Source of the DNA: Calothrix sp. NIES-4101
Lineage (GTDB): Bacteria; Cyanobacteriota; Cyanobacteriia; Cyanobacteriales; Nostocaceae
Assembly (NCBI GenBank): GCA_004296455.1
Contig: AP018280.1
Span: forward strand, 3,410,001 to 3,474,000
DNA: 64,000 nt
Reading direction: 5' to 3'
The position numbers and the translations under genes were made by a program. The notes beneath the pieces were generated by a model. That model was not told the origin of the DNA. It did not search any database and worked only from the letters and a program-made list of their open reading frames with translations. This document shows, piece after piece, positions 36,219 to 44,170 of this stretch. Positions within the stretch are counted from its first letter, which is position 1. Each line of letters starts with the position of its first letter.

Positions 36219-37100
36219 ATGAATCAGAGGGCATTGCTATTAGTTAATCGTCATTCACGGCAAGGACAGAAAAACTTATCAGAGGCGATCGGCTATCTTG
36301 AAAAACTTGGTTTTGATGTGACAGAAGAGTCTACTGAACACCCCCAACACTTGGCAGAAGTGATTAAAGAGTATAAAAATAAAGTCGATATCGTCATTGT
36401 TGGTGGAGGAGATGGAACACTGAATGCGGCTGTAGATTATTTGGTAGAGACACAGTTACCATTAGGAATTTTACCTTTGGGAACAGCCAATGATTTAGCC
36501 AGAACTTTGGGTATTCCTAATTCTTTACCGGAAGCTTGTCAAGTAATTGCTACAGGAGAAGAAAAAAAAATTGATTTAGGTTGGGTAAACGGTAAGCACT
36601 TTTTTAATGTCGCCAGTTTGGGGTTGAGTGTCAAAATAACTCAACGTCTGACAAAAAAAGCAAAAAAACGCTGGGGAATACTGGCTTATGCAGCAACAGC
36701 GCTACAAGTGATTTGGGAATCGCGACCTTTTAGTGCCGAGATTCATGTTAATGGTGAATCTATAGCTGTCAAAACAGTACAAATTGCAGTGGGTAATGGT
36801 CGATACTATGGTGGTGGCATGGCAGTGGTTCATGATGCCACAATCGATGACCAAAGGCTAGATTTGTATAGTGTCGAAATTCAGCATTGGTGGCAAATTA
36901 TCCCACTTTTGCCAGCGATGCGAAACGGACGGCATATTCACTGGCGAGAAGTACGTGCATTGCAAGGGCAAGATATAGAAATATTTACACGCAAACCACG
37001 TCCAATTAATACCGATGGGGAAATTACAACCTATACTCCTGCACGTTTTCGAGTTATTCCCCAGGCTTTAAAAGTTTTGGTACCAAGAACTAGGCAGTAG
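36219..37100 (+). CDS. Diacylglycerol/lipid kinase (YegS/BmrU-like)
   Basis: A 293 aa soluble lipid kinase that phosphorylates diacylglycerol or a related lipid at the membrane face using ATP. The DAGK catalytic domain occupies the first 130 residues, with NRHSRQG near the N-terminus, the nucleotide loop VIVGGGDGTLNAA (60-71) and LGILPLGTANDLARTLGIP. The C-terminal beta-sandwich includes VGNGRYYGGGMAVVHDATIDD, where acidic residues bind Mg. The length is typical. ATG at 36219. Confidence 0.93.
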   Translation: MNQRALLLVNRHSRQGQKNLSEAIGYLEKLGFDVTEESTEHPQHLAEVIKEYKNKVDIVIVGGGDGTLNAAVDYLVETQLPLGILPLGTANDLARTLGIPNSLPEACQVIATGEEKKIDLGWVNGKHFFNVASLGLSVKITQRLTKKAKKRWGILAYAATALQVIWESRPFSAEIHVNGESIAVKTVQIAVGNGRYYGGGMAVVHDATIDDQRLDLYSVEIQHWWQIIPLLPAMRNGRHIHWREVRALQGQDIEIFTRKPRPINTDGEITTYTPARFRVIPQALKVLVPRTRQ

Positions 37101-37294
37101 AAAATGGAATAGCACATGTTCTTTTACCTGTGCCAGATTTTTATGGAAATTTGCTATCTTGAGTAGTATGTAGCAAATAGAAAGTGATCAAGGTGGGTGC
37201 ATCAAAATGTAGAATTAATTCAGTTTAATTCTGATTAATTCCGACCCCTGATTTCTTTCTAACTACTAAATTTTATATTTTCCAGGCGAAGATT

Positions 37295-37927
37295 GTGTCA
37301 ACACCCGTAAATTCGCACTCAGTCAATTTAAAATTTTCTCAGGATATCAAATTACTTTTACAACGACTAGCAGAAAAGCCTTTAACCCTTGGAGATGTAT
37401 TAGCTGAGACTTCAGAACGCAGCTTCAGTTTAGTGATTGCCTTATTAGTTTTACCATTTTTGTTTCCCGTGCCTCCAGGTTTAACCGGCCCTTTTGGTGC
37501 TGCTTGTTTGCTGCTATCAGTCCAGATGATTGGGGGGAGAAAATCGCCTTGGTTACCAAAAAAAATTTCTAGTTACAAATTTCCACGTCCGTTTGCAAAA
37601 GTAATGTTGCAAAACTTACGTCGCGTCACTAGAGTTTTAGAAAAAATTACCCGCCCACGTTTGGCTAAAATAGCCAATAATAATTGGACTTGGCGATTAA
37701 ATGGATTGTGTATTTCCTGGTTAACGCTATTATTAATATCCCCTATTCCCCTGACTAATCCCATTCCCACTATCGGTATCCTCCTTTTGGCAGTTGCGGC
37801 GATCGAGTCGGATGGTTTATTAATGTGCATAGGCTATATATTAACGATTCTGATATCTCTGCTTTTCGCTTTCATCGGTTACGCCTTGTGGATGGCTCCA
37901 GGTTTATTACCCAAGTTTATTTCCTAG
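37295..37927 (+). CDS. ExoD-family exopolysaccharide synthesis membrane protein
   Basis: 210 aa. It starts at GTG 37295, which follows AGGCGAAG and gives the family N-terminus. ExoD signatures are present: LGDVLAETSERSFSLVIALL, then LPFLFPVPPGLTGPFGAA, then PWLPKKI. There are four hydrophobic segments, the last being LLFAFIGYALWMAPGLL. ExoD proteins affect exopolysaccharide production and alkali tolerance in rhizobia; the biochemical role is unknown. It lies 195 bp after the lipid kinase and could share a transcript. Confidence 0.88.
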   Translation: MSTPVNSHSVNLKFSQDIKLLLQRLAEKPLTLGDVLAETSERSFSLVIALLVLPFLFPVPPGLTGPFGAACLLLSVQMIGGRKSPWLPKKISSYKFPRPFAKVMLQNLRRVTRVLEKITRPRLAKIANNNWTWRLNGLCISWLTLLLISPIPLTNPIPTIGILLLAVAAIESDGLLMCIGYILTILISLLFAFIGYALWMAPGLLPKFIS

Positions 37928-38167
37928 CATCTTCCAGTAGAAAAACTCCCAGTTATCGTAACTGAGAGTCATGATCATTAGGGTGCATATATCTTGTTTT
38001 CCATGCGAATTGTAGGTGCATCCGTAAGTTATTACGTATACAGAGATTGCAGACGTTGTATTCTATACAGTTAAATACATAAATGTAATTCTGTAATCTT
38101 TTATTTCCCATAGGTCATATAAGTATGATGGGATTTTGAGGGTGTCATGTATATCAGAATTTGAAAA

Positions 38168-38198
38168 GGAAAAACCTCAACTAGTTAATGATTGAGGT
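38168..38198 (-). terminator. Rho-independent terminator (minus strand)
   Basis: On the minus strand ACCTCAA (38198-38192) pairs with TTGAGGT (38180-38174) and is followed by TTTTCCTTTT. It lies 11 bp after the stop of the small membrane-protein frame, which supports that frame being a gene. The rest of 37928-38167, after the ExoD gene, is non-coding. Confidence 0.65.
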
Positions 38199-38208
38199 GG
38201 ATGGAAGC

Positions 38209-38337
38209 TTAATCAGGGTGTATGTTGATTTCATGCTCTGTCCGCATGATTTTCAGGTGCATCGCCACAGTGATGAATAGGAAAGCAAAAATGGCACAGG
38301 CAAAAACTTCAGTTATTTTAGCTGAGGTCAAATTCAT
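38209..38337 (-). CDS. Candidate 42 aa single-pass membrane protein
   Basis: From ATG 38337 the frame encodes MNLTSAKITEVFACAIFAFL followed by more hydrophobic residues to about residue 31, then a charged tail ending IHPD. This is the layout of small thylakoid or photosystem-type subunits and stress miniproteins, but I do not recognise it as any known subunit. An upstream in-frame ATG at 38400 would add 21 polar residues. A terminator follows at once. No clear Shine-Dalgarno is seen, so it remains a candidate. Confidence 0.45.
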   Translation of the reverse strand: MNLTSAKITEVFACAIFAFLFITVAMHLKIMRTEHEINIHPD

Positions 38338-38493
38338 CAGGGCGCATCGATTTTTTCTATATCCACATCTCATATTAGGTTTGCCGGATGTGGAGAACAA
38401 TCAATGATAACTATTCATCTGGACTGGATCTGATTTGGGGAATGAAAATCATCTAACAGTCTGCTTCGTAGCGTTTTTCCTTTCCCCTGGCGA

Positions 38494-39273
38494 CTACATG
38501 TATCTAGTGAGTTGAACACGGTATCTATCTTTTTTGGTGACGGCGATTTCACCAACTTCTAAGCGTCCTTTTCCGCGAATGGCAACTAAATCACCCGTTT
38601 TGAGTTGCGAACTGGCTTGAGTAATTTCTTTCCAGTTGACACGTACATCACCGCCATCGATGAGATCGACCATTTTACTGCGGGACATACCAAAACCAGC
38701 AGATGCGATCGCATCTAGGCGCAGAGAAGCTTCCACAGTGGTAAGTTCTTTTTTCTTCGGCTCTCGATTTTTTAACTCGCTCAATTCGATCCGTCTGACT
38801 TGTACTGGTACAGAACGAACCTGCTTTAAATGTATCTCCAAAAAATCTGCTAATTCAGGTACAACAATAGTTTGCGCTCCTCGCTCCCCCAGAACAATAA
38901 TATCGCCAGTTTTGTCACGAACAATACCAGTACCAAGCATTGCACCGAGGAAATCGCGATGTGTAGCAGTATCAAACAAAAAATTACCAGCAATATCAAG
39001 AGCCACAAGTTCAACTTGAGACTGTTCTAAAGGAAGTTCAGAACGTGCGATCGCAATTCGTTGACGTTCTGCTTGTGGATATCCACCCCAAGCTACCAAA
39101 TGAATTTCCGTCAAACGACTAAAAGCTCTCTGAATTTCTGCCAATTCGGGAGGAGAGAGAAAATCAGTCGTAACAATCTCCCAAGTTTTAATTGCTTGTT
39201 CCGCTTGGTCGATTACCCGGACAACAGTTTCTCGATTTTCAATACCTTTTAAAAGTTCTTCCCGTGGCAGCAT
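38494..39273 (-). CDS. Photosystem II S4 domain protein (YlmH-like RNA-binding)
   Basis: A 259 aa protein of the oxygenic-phototroph-specific S4-domain family. An N-terminal globular part (LPREELLKGIENRETVVRVI; GGYPQAERQRIAIARSELPL) is followed by a YlmH-type middle (HRDFLGAMLGTGIVRDKTGD). The C-terminal S4 RNA-binding domain covers about 180-250 (SLRLDAIASAGFGMSRSKMV; GDVRVNWK; LKTGDLVAIRGKGRLEVGEI). Family members are named for association with photosystem II maintenance, but the S4/YlmH makeup points to RNA or ribosome binding. Single gene, ATG at 39273. Confidence 0.92.
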   Translation of the reverse strand: MLPREELLKGIENRETVVRVIDQAEQAIKTWEIVTTDFLSPPELAEIQRAFSRLTEIHLVAWGGYPQAERQRIAIARSELPLEQSQVELVALDIAGNFLFDTATHRDFLGAMLGTGIVRDKTGDIIVLGERGAQTIVVPELADFLEIHLKQVRSVPVQVRRIELSELKNREPKKKELTTVEASLRLDAIASAGFGMSRSKMVDLIDGGDVRVNWKEITQASSQLKTGDLVAIRGKGRLEVGEIAVTKKDRYRVQLTRYM

Positions 39274-39421
39274 AATACATTCTTTAAGTATCTTAAAGTT
39301 AATTGATTAGGTGTTAATGATTAGTTTTGAGGATTTATTAAGTCTTTTTGATTGGTCTTTATTCATGAATTTATTGTCATGATTATTGATCACCAATATT
39401 CACTAAGCGAATATCCATTAA

Positions 39422-39973
39422 CTATTTTACCAACTCCCATTTGAACACATTTACACCAGGTAGCTCAGGTAATTTAACCGTTCCGACATTTTTCATGCCG
39501 ACTTTTTCCACAACTCGAATTGAAGGTATATTATTTTCAGGCGTATGTGCAATAATTTTTCTTGCTTCCAATTGAGTAAAAGCAAAATTGACTAAAGCTT
39601 CGACTGCTTCGCTAGCGTAACCGCGATCGCGATATGCAGATAATACTTCATAACCAATCTCTAAAACTTCCTCACCTACACTTTCCTCACCTGCTAATTT
39701 TCCGCCAAAACCTAAATCTCCAATCAAGGTAGAATCATCGGTACGAATCATTAACCAAACTCCATACCCCAACTGGGAAGCATCATTTGCCAGCATTTGG
39801 ATATATTTGGGTAAAAAATCTTGAACCTCTGTTGTGTACCAATCATCCGGCACATAAGCTGTTAACAGCTTTTCTAGTAAAGGCTTGTCCCTGTTAATTG
39901 TAGCTTGAGCAACTTCTAAAGAGCATGGAATTAACTCCAGACGCTGCGTATCAATATATAAAATTTGAGTCAT
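39422..39973 (-). CDS. GNAT family N-acetyltransferase (RimJ/RimL-like)
   Basis: About 183 aa. The start is set at ATG 39973 (MTQILYIDTQRLELIP) rather than the TTG three codons earlier. It has the RimJ/L layout: an N-terminal strand TQRLELIP, an acceptor region WLMIRTDDSTLIGDLGFGG, and the acetyl-CoA loop YRDRGYASEAVEALVNFAF (R/Q-x-x-G-x-G/A). It ends with NNIPSIRVVEKVGMKNVG. It transfers acetyl from acetyl-CoA to a protein N-terminus or a small amine; the substrate is unknown. It lies 18 bp after the following hypothetical gene's stop and is probably co-transcribed with it. Confidence 0.88.
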   Translation of the reverse strand: MTQILYIDTQRLELIPCSLEVAQATINRDKPLLEKLLTAYVPDDWYTTEVQDFLPKYIQMLANDASQLGYGVWLMIRTDDSTLIGDLGFGGKLAGEESVGEEVLEIGYEVLSAYRDRGYASEAVEALVNFAFTQLEARKIIAHTPENNIPSIRVVEKVGMKNVGTVKLPELPGVNVFKWELVK

Positions 39974-39990
39974 TGAAAACAAAAACGTTG

Positions 39991-40497
39991 TTAGGGATTA
40001 GAGTTGTCAGCGTAACCCTGAATATTTTCGGGATCGAAGCGACGTAGCACACGAGTAGCATCGCGAGTGAGAGTATCTGAACCCTGAACTACGATTAGGT
40101 ATTTTCCGGCATCCAGACGATTACGGTATGGTAACGCATCGCCTCCGCCAAAAACCAAGCCGACTCCACCACCCGAAACAATACTACCTAATCCTCCACT
40201 TACTGCACCTAAAATCCCGCCGATAATTTTATTACCAATATCACCCGCCCAAGGAAAAGTATCCAAACCAGTAATTGCATTGAATGTAAAACCGGCAAAA
40301 AAACCAAATGGCACTAACCATACCGCCATAAACTTTGCTTGTTTGCTGGCTTGCTCTTTGGGATCAATCAAGCCAAACTCATCTGCTGTTTTGTAGCCTT
40401 TGCCGAGAATGGTACTATTAATACCTTCTTTTTCGAGGGCAATATTAGCGGCTTCAGCTTGAATGCGATCTGCTAGTACAGCAACTAGATAATTCAT
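39991..40497 (-). CDS. Hypothetical glycine-zipper protein (stress-protein-like)
   Basis: 168 aa from ATG 40497. This start is favoured over 40542 because MNYLVAVLADRIQAEAANIA is the natural beginning of a ferredoxin-like fold. The middle carries two hydrophobic Gly-rich segments (WLVPFGFFAGFTFNAITG; IIGGILGAVSGGLGSIVSGG) resembling glycine zippers that insert in membranes. The C-terminus resumes a strand (GKYLIVVQGSDTLTRDATRV). The pattern recalls general-stress-protein 17M-type and DUF1269-like proteins. It is immediately upstream of the GNAT gene (17 bp) on the same strand. Confidence 0.65.
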   Translation of the reverse strand: MNYLVAVLADRIQAEAANIALEKEGINSTILGKGYKTADEFGLIDPKEQASKQAKFMAVWLVPFGFFAGFTFNAITGLDTFPWAGDIGNKIIGGILGAVSGGLGSIVSGGGVGLVFGGGDALPYRNRLDAGKYLIVVQGSDTLTRDATRVLRRFDPENIQGYADNSNP

Positions 40498-40574
40498 TGT
40501 TTTAATTAATGTTTTGTTGAATTTGTGGAATCTGATTTGCATCTAACTAACAGATTACCAGCCCAAGTAATATC

Positions 40575-40622
40575 AGGTTTGCCTAAATCATGACGGTAAA
40601 ACTGACACAGAGATGGGGAGAC
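40575..40622. repeat. Dispersed repeat family B, copy 3
   Basis: caggtttgcctaaatcatga...cagagatggggagac, in the same orientation as 61689 and inverted relative to 4586 and 25919. It is followed by further purine-rich 'gggggacgcagagactt' sequence. Confidence 0.55.
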
Positions 40623-40723
40623 AGGGGGACGCAGAGACTTGAATACAGAAAATTGGATACAGAGAATGGAAATTATTTCGTTGATTAATAGTTAGTGTTT
40701 AAGTAGTGGATGATGGGTAAATT

Positions 40724-41101
40724 CTATTTGACTGAGTCAAAAGGTTCGCAAAAATTATCAATACCCTGTTTAATGACGTAAATCAACACTGGTGTTGCCA
40801 ATATACTTGGGAACACTGGCATCGTTTTAATATGTTCCATCATTTCCTTGATGGAGCTATTTTGTAATGCCGGACGAAAATCTTGCTGGCAAATAATCGC
40901 CCGCCAATTTTTAGCTAGTGTATCTAACCATTCCGAGTTTGCACATTCAGGCTGTTGTCCAACCCTAATCGCTAGCGTCATAGCTGCGTCTTCTAAATCC
41001 CCTTCGCAGTCCTCGATTAAATCGAGTGCTTGTAAAGCGAGCGGATATTCTGAGAGTTGCGATCGAAATTGTGCTATTTCTTTGGATGTAACTGTAGTCA
41101 T
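40724..41101 (-). CDS. Conserved-looking hypothetical protein
   Basis: A 125 aa soluble, mostly helical and acidic protein: SEYPLALQALDLIEDCEGDL, then a Trp/Cys-containing middle (WLDTLAKNWRAIICQQDF), then a hydrophobic C-terminal segment (FPSILATPVLIYVIKQGI). I believe it belongs to a cyanobacterial family of unknown function but cannot name it. ATG at 41101 without an obvious Shine-Dalgarno. It is separated from the upstream stress-like gene by a dispersed repeat. Confidence 0.7.
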   Translation of the reverse strand: MTTVTSKEIAQFRSQLSEYPLALQALDLIEDCEGDLEDAAMTLAIRVGQQPECANSEWLDTLAKNWRAIICQQDFRPALQNSSIKEMMEHIKTMPVFPSILATPVLIYVIKQGIDNFCEPFDSVK

Positions 41102-41480
41102 TGCAATTTTTCTGACTAACCGAGGCTTTAATTTCTCAGCTTATGTTATTGTACTTTTGACTTTTGGGGTGGCTTTTGGAAGAAAATTTGTGAAAAAGCG
41201 TCACATAGTGTCCTGATATAACCGCTTTGAAGAAGACATGGGGACAGTTAGAGGATTCAAGAAATATATTTTTTCGCCATTTTTCGTGACTGTCGCTATT
41301 GACTCCTGAGATGGAGACGACTCTCTGATTTGCCCCCTTTTGACAATTTTTTTAAATTTTTGCTTTCTTTCGTTTGCCGCTAAACCAGCCAACAGTATTT
41401 TCTGTATTCCGAAATCCTACTGCAACCAATTGAAGTAATCAACATATGCTGATTGCTTTAATCCCCTTGTCAAAATATCA
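41102..41480. other. Spacer without a supported gene
   Basis: A 63-codon minus frame from a TTG (41392-41201) is present, but its sequence is lysine/serine-rich without a recognisable fold and lacks a ribosome-binding site, so I do not call it. The two flanking genes are divergent, so promoters are expected here. Confidence 0.4.
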
Positions 41481-42185
41481 ATGCGCCGAATTCTCTTTTG
41501 GGTATTACCTCCTTTGAGCTTGCTCCTAAATTCCTGCCAATTCCGTCTAAAACTATACCCATCTGCCGTACCTGTAAATACCCATAAAAATACAAACCCC
41601 GATATTTCTGTGAAAGAAAAGACTTTATCGCCTCTAGAACAACAGGTGATTGTGGAAATGAATAAAGCCAGAACCAACCCAGTTGCGTATGTGGCAATTT
41701 TAGAGGCTTACAAGCGGCGTTTTGAAGGAAAGCGAGTCAAACTGTCAGCCCAGATTTATCTACAAACCCAAGAAGGAAGCATAGCAGTCGATGAAGCAAT
41801 TCGCTACCTCAAAAAAGTCCGTCCCGTGCCAGCGTTAACAGCATCCAAAGGTTTATCACTTGCGGCAGGCGATCATGTTAAAGACCAAAGTCAAACAGGC
41901 ATGGTAGGTCATTCCGGAAGCGATCGCAGCACCCCATTTTCTCGGATGGAACGTTATGGAAGTTGGCAAAATACAGCCGGAGAAAATATTAGTTATGGCT
42001 CCCATACAGCCCAAGATATTGTCATGCAATTAATTATTGATGATGGAGTAGCAGACAGAGGTCATCGAATTAATATGTTCAATCCCCAATTTCTAGTTGC
42101 AGGGGTTGCATTTGGGGTTCACTCTCGATATAGACAAATGTGTGTAATTGATTATGCAGGGGGATTTATAGAGAAAATTGCTTGA
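41481..42185 (+). CDS. CAP/SCP-domain lipoprotein (PR-1-like)
   Basis: A 234 aa exported protein. The N-terminus is a lipoprotein signal with lipobox LLNSC (Cys19). The CAP domain starts about residue 50 ([20 protein letters not shown]). It shows the signatures [33 protein letters not shown] and [20 protein letters not shown], with the putative metal-binding His pair. An insertion of about 45 residues ([20 protein letters not shown]) precedes the core. Bacterial CAP proteins are envelope-associated with unclear activity (lipid or cell-wall binding). A MITE-like element starts 41 bp after the stop. Confidence 0.88.
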   Translation: MRRILFWVLPPLSLLLNSCQFRLKLYPSAVPVNTHKNTNPDISVKEKTLSPLEQQVIVEMNKARTNPVAYVAILEAYKRRFEGKRVKLSAQIYLQTQEGSIAVDEAIRYLKKVRPVPALTASKGLSLAAGDHVKDQSQTGMVGHSGSDRSTPFSRMERYGSWQNTAGENISYGSHTAQDIVMQLIIDDGVADRGHRINMFNPQFLVAGVAFGVHSRYRQMCVIDYAGGFIEKIA

Positions 42186-42226
42186 AATAGCGATAAAACC
42201 CCGATTAAAACACAATACAGTTCACA

Positions 42227-42408
42227 ACAGGACTTACACAACTATCTCAAGCAATGGCGCGGTTACACTGCGCCGCGCGCCAAACAACTACACGATAAAC
42301 ATGGGAACAGACGGACGTTTGAGTTGCTGCACTAAATAATTTGATAACAATCCATGCTATAAGTACTATAAAAATGCGATCGCGCTGTGCCAGTTGCGTA
42401 AGTCCTGT
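42227..42408. mobile_element. MITE-like element 1 with 17 bp terminal inverted repeats
   Basis: The left end ACAGGACTTACACAACT (42227-42243) and the right end AGTTGCGTAAGTCCTGT (42392-42408) are inverted repeats with one mismatch. The ACAGGACTTACGCAA-type end is a common terminus of small non-autonomous elements in cyanobacteria. The element is 182 bp with no coding capacity. I see no clear target duplication. Its right edge coincides with the 5' edge of the oxygenase pseudogene. Confidence 0.7.
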
Positions 42409-43575
42409 CAATAATCACATGCAGACAGAATTTACTTGATACTAATTCTAGAGAAAGTGCCGAAAATACATCATTGCCTTTATCATCCCAAATAGATGCT
42501 AGTAAAGGCTTTGTGTGGTCTTCAATGGTGCGGGATTTGGAATATGATTGGCAAACACTAGTAGAAAATGTTGCCGATCCCAGTCACGTCCCTTTTGCAC
42601 ACCACGGAGTACAGGGAAATCGCGAGAAAGCTGCACCTATCCCGATACAAATTTCCCAATCTACACCAAATTTAATTGAGGCGAAAATTGAAAGATATTT
42701 GAAAAGTACAATTACCTTTCAACCTCCTTGTCGTTTAGAGTATTCAATTACGTTTGGGAATTCTGGGAAACAGTTGGGACCTTAGTGGTGCAGAAAAGTC
42801 CTGGAATCCTTATAAATAAAGGATTTTCGACGAGACGGATATTTTAGCGTTTCTCAAAAAATGGAACGAGGATAATAGCTTTCAGGCGCTATTTTGACCA
42901 TCTACGCAGTCCGTCATGAGACTCAGAAAAGTTTTCTGCACCACCAAGCAGTTGGGACTTGTTACTTACTGCATTCCCATCAGTCCCGGTAAATCCCGAA
43001 TTATTGCTCAATTTCCTCGTAATTTAGCCAAAACACTACATCGCTTCACCCCTCGCTGGTGGAATCACATCACAGAACGCAATTTGGTGCTTGATGGGGA
43101 TATGGTACTTCTTCAACAGCAAGAATATTTGTTACAACAAAGACAAAGTTTGGGAAGTTGGAAAACAGCCTATAAAATGCCAACGAGTGCAGACCGCTTA
43201 GTGATTGAATTTCGGCAATGGTTTGATAAATATGCTCAGGGTAAATTACCTTGGGATAAAGTGGGAATTAATGCTTTAGGATACACAAAAATCAATCCAA
43301 ACCGCGAAGAAGTATTAAACAGGTATAAACAACATACTCAACATTGCAGTAGTTGTCGTGGTGCATTAAAAAATATTCAAAATTTGCAACTATTCCTTTT
43401 GGCATATTTTGTAGTAGTAGTGACAATTGTTGCATTAATTCCGGATGCATCAAGAGTACAAATCGGCATCCCATTAGCTATATCTGCACTTTTAGGGTTG
43501 GGAATTTACGCAATTTTGAAGTTGTGGTTAGAGCCAAAATTTTACTTTATTGATTATATCCACGCAGAAAAATAG
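42402..43575 (+). pseudogene. Pheophorbide a oxygenase-like (Rieske non-heme oxygenase), disrupted
   Basis: The first piece, open from 42402 to the MITE, contains VWSSMVRDLEYDWQTLVENV and ADPSHVPFAHHGVQGNREKA. The ENVADPSHVPFAHHG block carries the mononuclear iron ligands of PaO/Tic55-type oxygenases. The second piece, after the MITE, continues LVTYCIPISPGKSRIIAQFP, WWNHITERNLVLDGDMVLLQ, a CSSC motif and two C-terminal membrane helices. The N-terminal Rieske [2Fe-2S] domain (about 120 residues) is missing, and MITE 1 abuts the break. MITE 2 splits the remainder and shifts the frame. Deleting MITE 2 and one target copy rejoins SGKQLG to LVTYCIP in frame. The gene cannot make an active enzyme. 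Confidence 0.85.
42781..42948. mobile_element. MITE-like element 2, 168 bp, with 10 bp target-site duplication
   Basis: The ends are CTTAGTGGTGCAGAAAA (42781-42797) and TTTTCTGCACCACCAAG (42932-42948), inverted repeats with one mismatch in 17. It is flanked by exact 10 bp direct repeats CAGTTGGGAC (42771-42780 and 42949-42958). It has no coding capacity, and an internal hairpin AATCCTT/AAGGATT is present. The inserted length (168 + 10 = 178 bp) shifts the oxygenase frame by one. TSDs of 9-12 bp are typical of IS4-type transposases, so a full-length relative elsewhere in the genome probably moved it. Confidence 0.88.
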
Positions 43576-43695
43576 ATATTTTTCGTGTTGGTAATTTGAG
43601 TTTTTCACTTTCATCTTTTCTCTTTTGCCTCTACCCTATAAAAAGTCATCTCTGTTTTTTTCATTTACACCTTAGTAGAGTAGTAGAGAAACTCA

Positions 43696-44007
43696 ATGTT
43701 ACACCAAAAATTGAAAATTTCCCTATTAACAAGAAAACTGCTTGCAGCTTTCGTATTTGGAAGCATTTCGATAATTATTGCCAGCTGTACATCTACTCCA
43801 GAAGTCCCCAAAACAGAAAACCAAGAGCAATCACAACCCAACAGCTACAAAAATCAATCGGAACAGGAAGCAGTTAGAACCAACCAAGATAACGATGATG
43901 ACAAAGACAATGATGACGATGAGAAAGATGGCGATCGCAATCAAAACTATAATAAAGACAATGATGACAAAGATGGCGATCGCAACAAAGATGATGATAA
44001 AGATTAA
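43696..44007 (+). CDS. Small Asp-rich lipoprotein
   Basis: 103 aa. The N-terminus is basic, then a hydrophobic signal (LAAFVFGSISIIIASC) with a lipobox, predicting a lipid-anchored mature protein from about Cys31. The second half is almost entirely D, K, N, E, R and G in irregular DKDGDRN repeats, encoded by repeated gacaaagatggcgatcgcaa units that include HIP1 sites. Such tails are disordered and could bind cations. No family is recognised. A good terminator follows within 40 bp, so it is a single-gene unit. The Asp-rich region may have expanded by slippage. Confidence 0.6.
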   Translation: MLHQKLKISLLTRKLLAAFVFGSISIIIASCTSTPEVPKTENQEQSQPNSYKNQSEQEAVRTNQDNDDDKDNDDDEKDGDRNQNYNKDNDDKDGDRNKDDDKD

Positions 44008-44043
44008 TTAGTTACTGAATTCGTCACACATTGCAATAGACGT

Positions 44044-44072
44044 AGAGGCGTTCCATAGGAACGTCTCTTTGT
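44044..44072 (+). terminator. Rho-independent terminator after the Asp-rich lipoprotein
   Basis: AGAGGCGTTCC (44044-44054) pairs with GGAACGTCTCT (44058-44068) around a 3 nt loop, followed by TTGTTT. An 11 bp stem with one G-T pair. Confidence 0.8.
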
Positions 44073-44170
44073 TTACCATCTCTTTGTTTACCAAATGTCC
44101 ACACCCGAAAATATAAATAAAACTCTATATTATTCGTATTATTTTCAGTATTTTTATTACCCCCGTCCCC

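Noticed and set aside
41201-41392. 63-codon minus-strand frame upstream of the CAP lipoprotein
   Set aside because: Non-ATG start, Lys/Ser-rich with no fold, no ribosome-binding site; chance frame likely.
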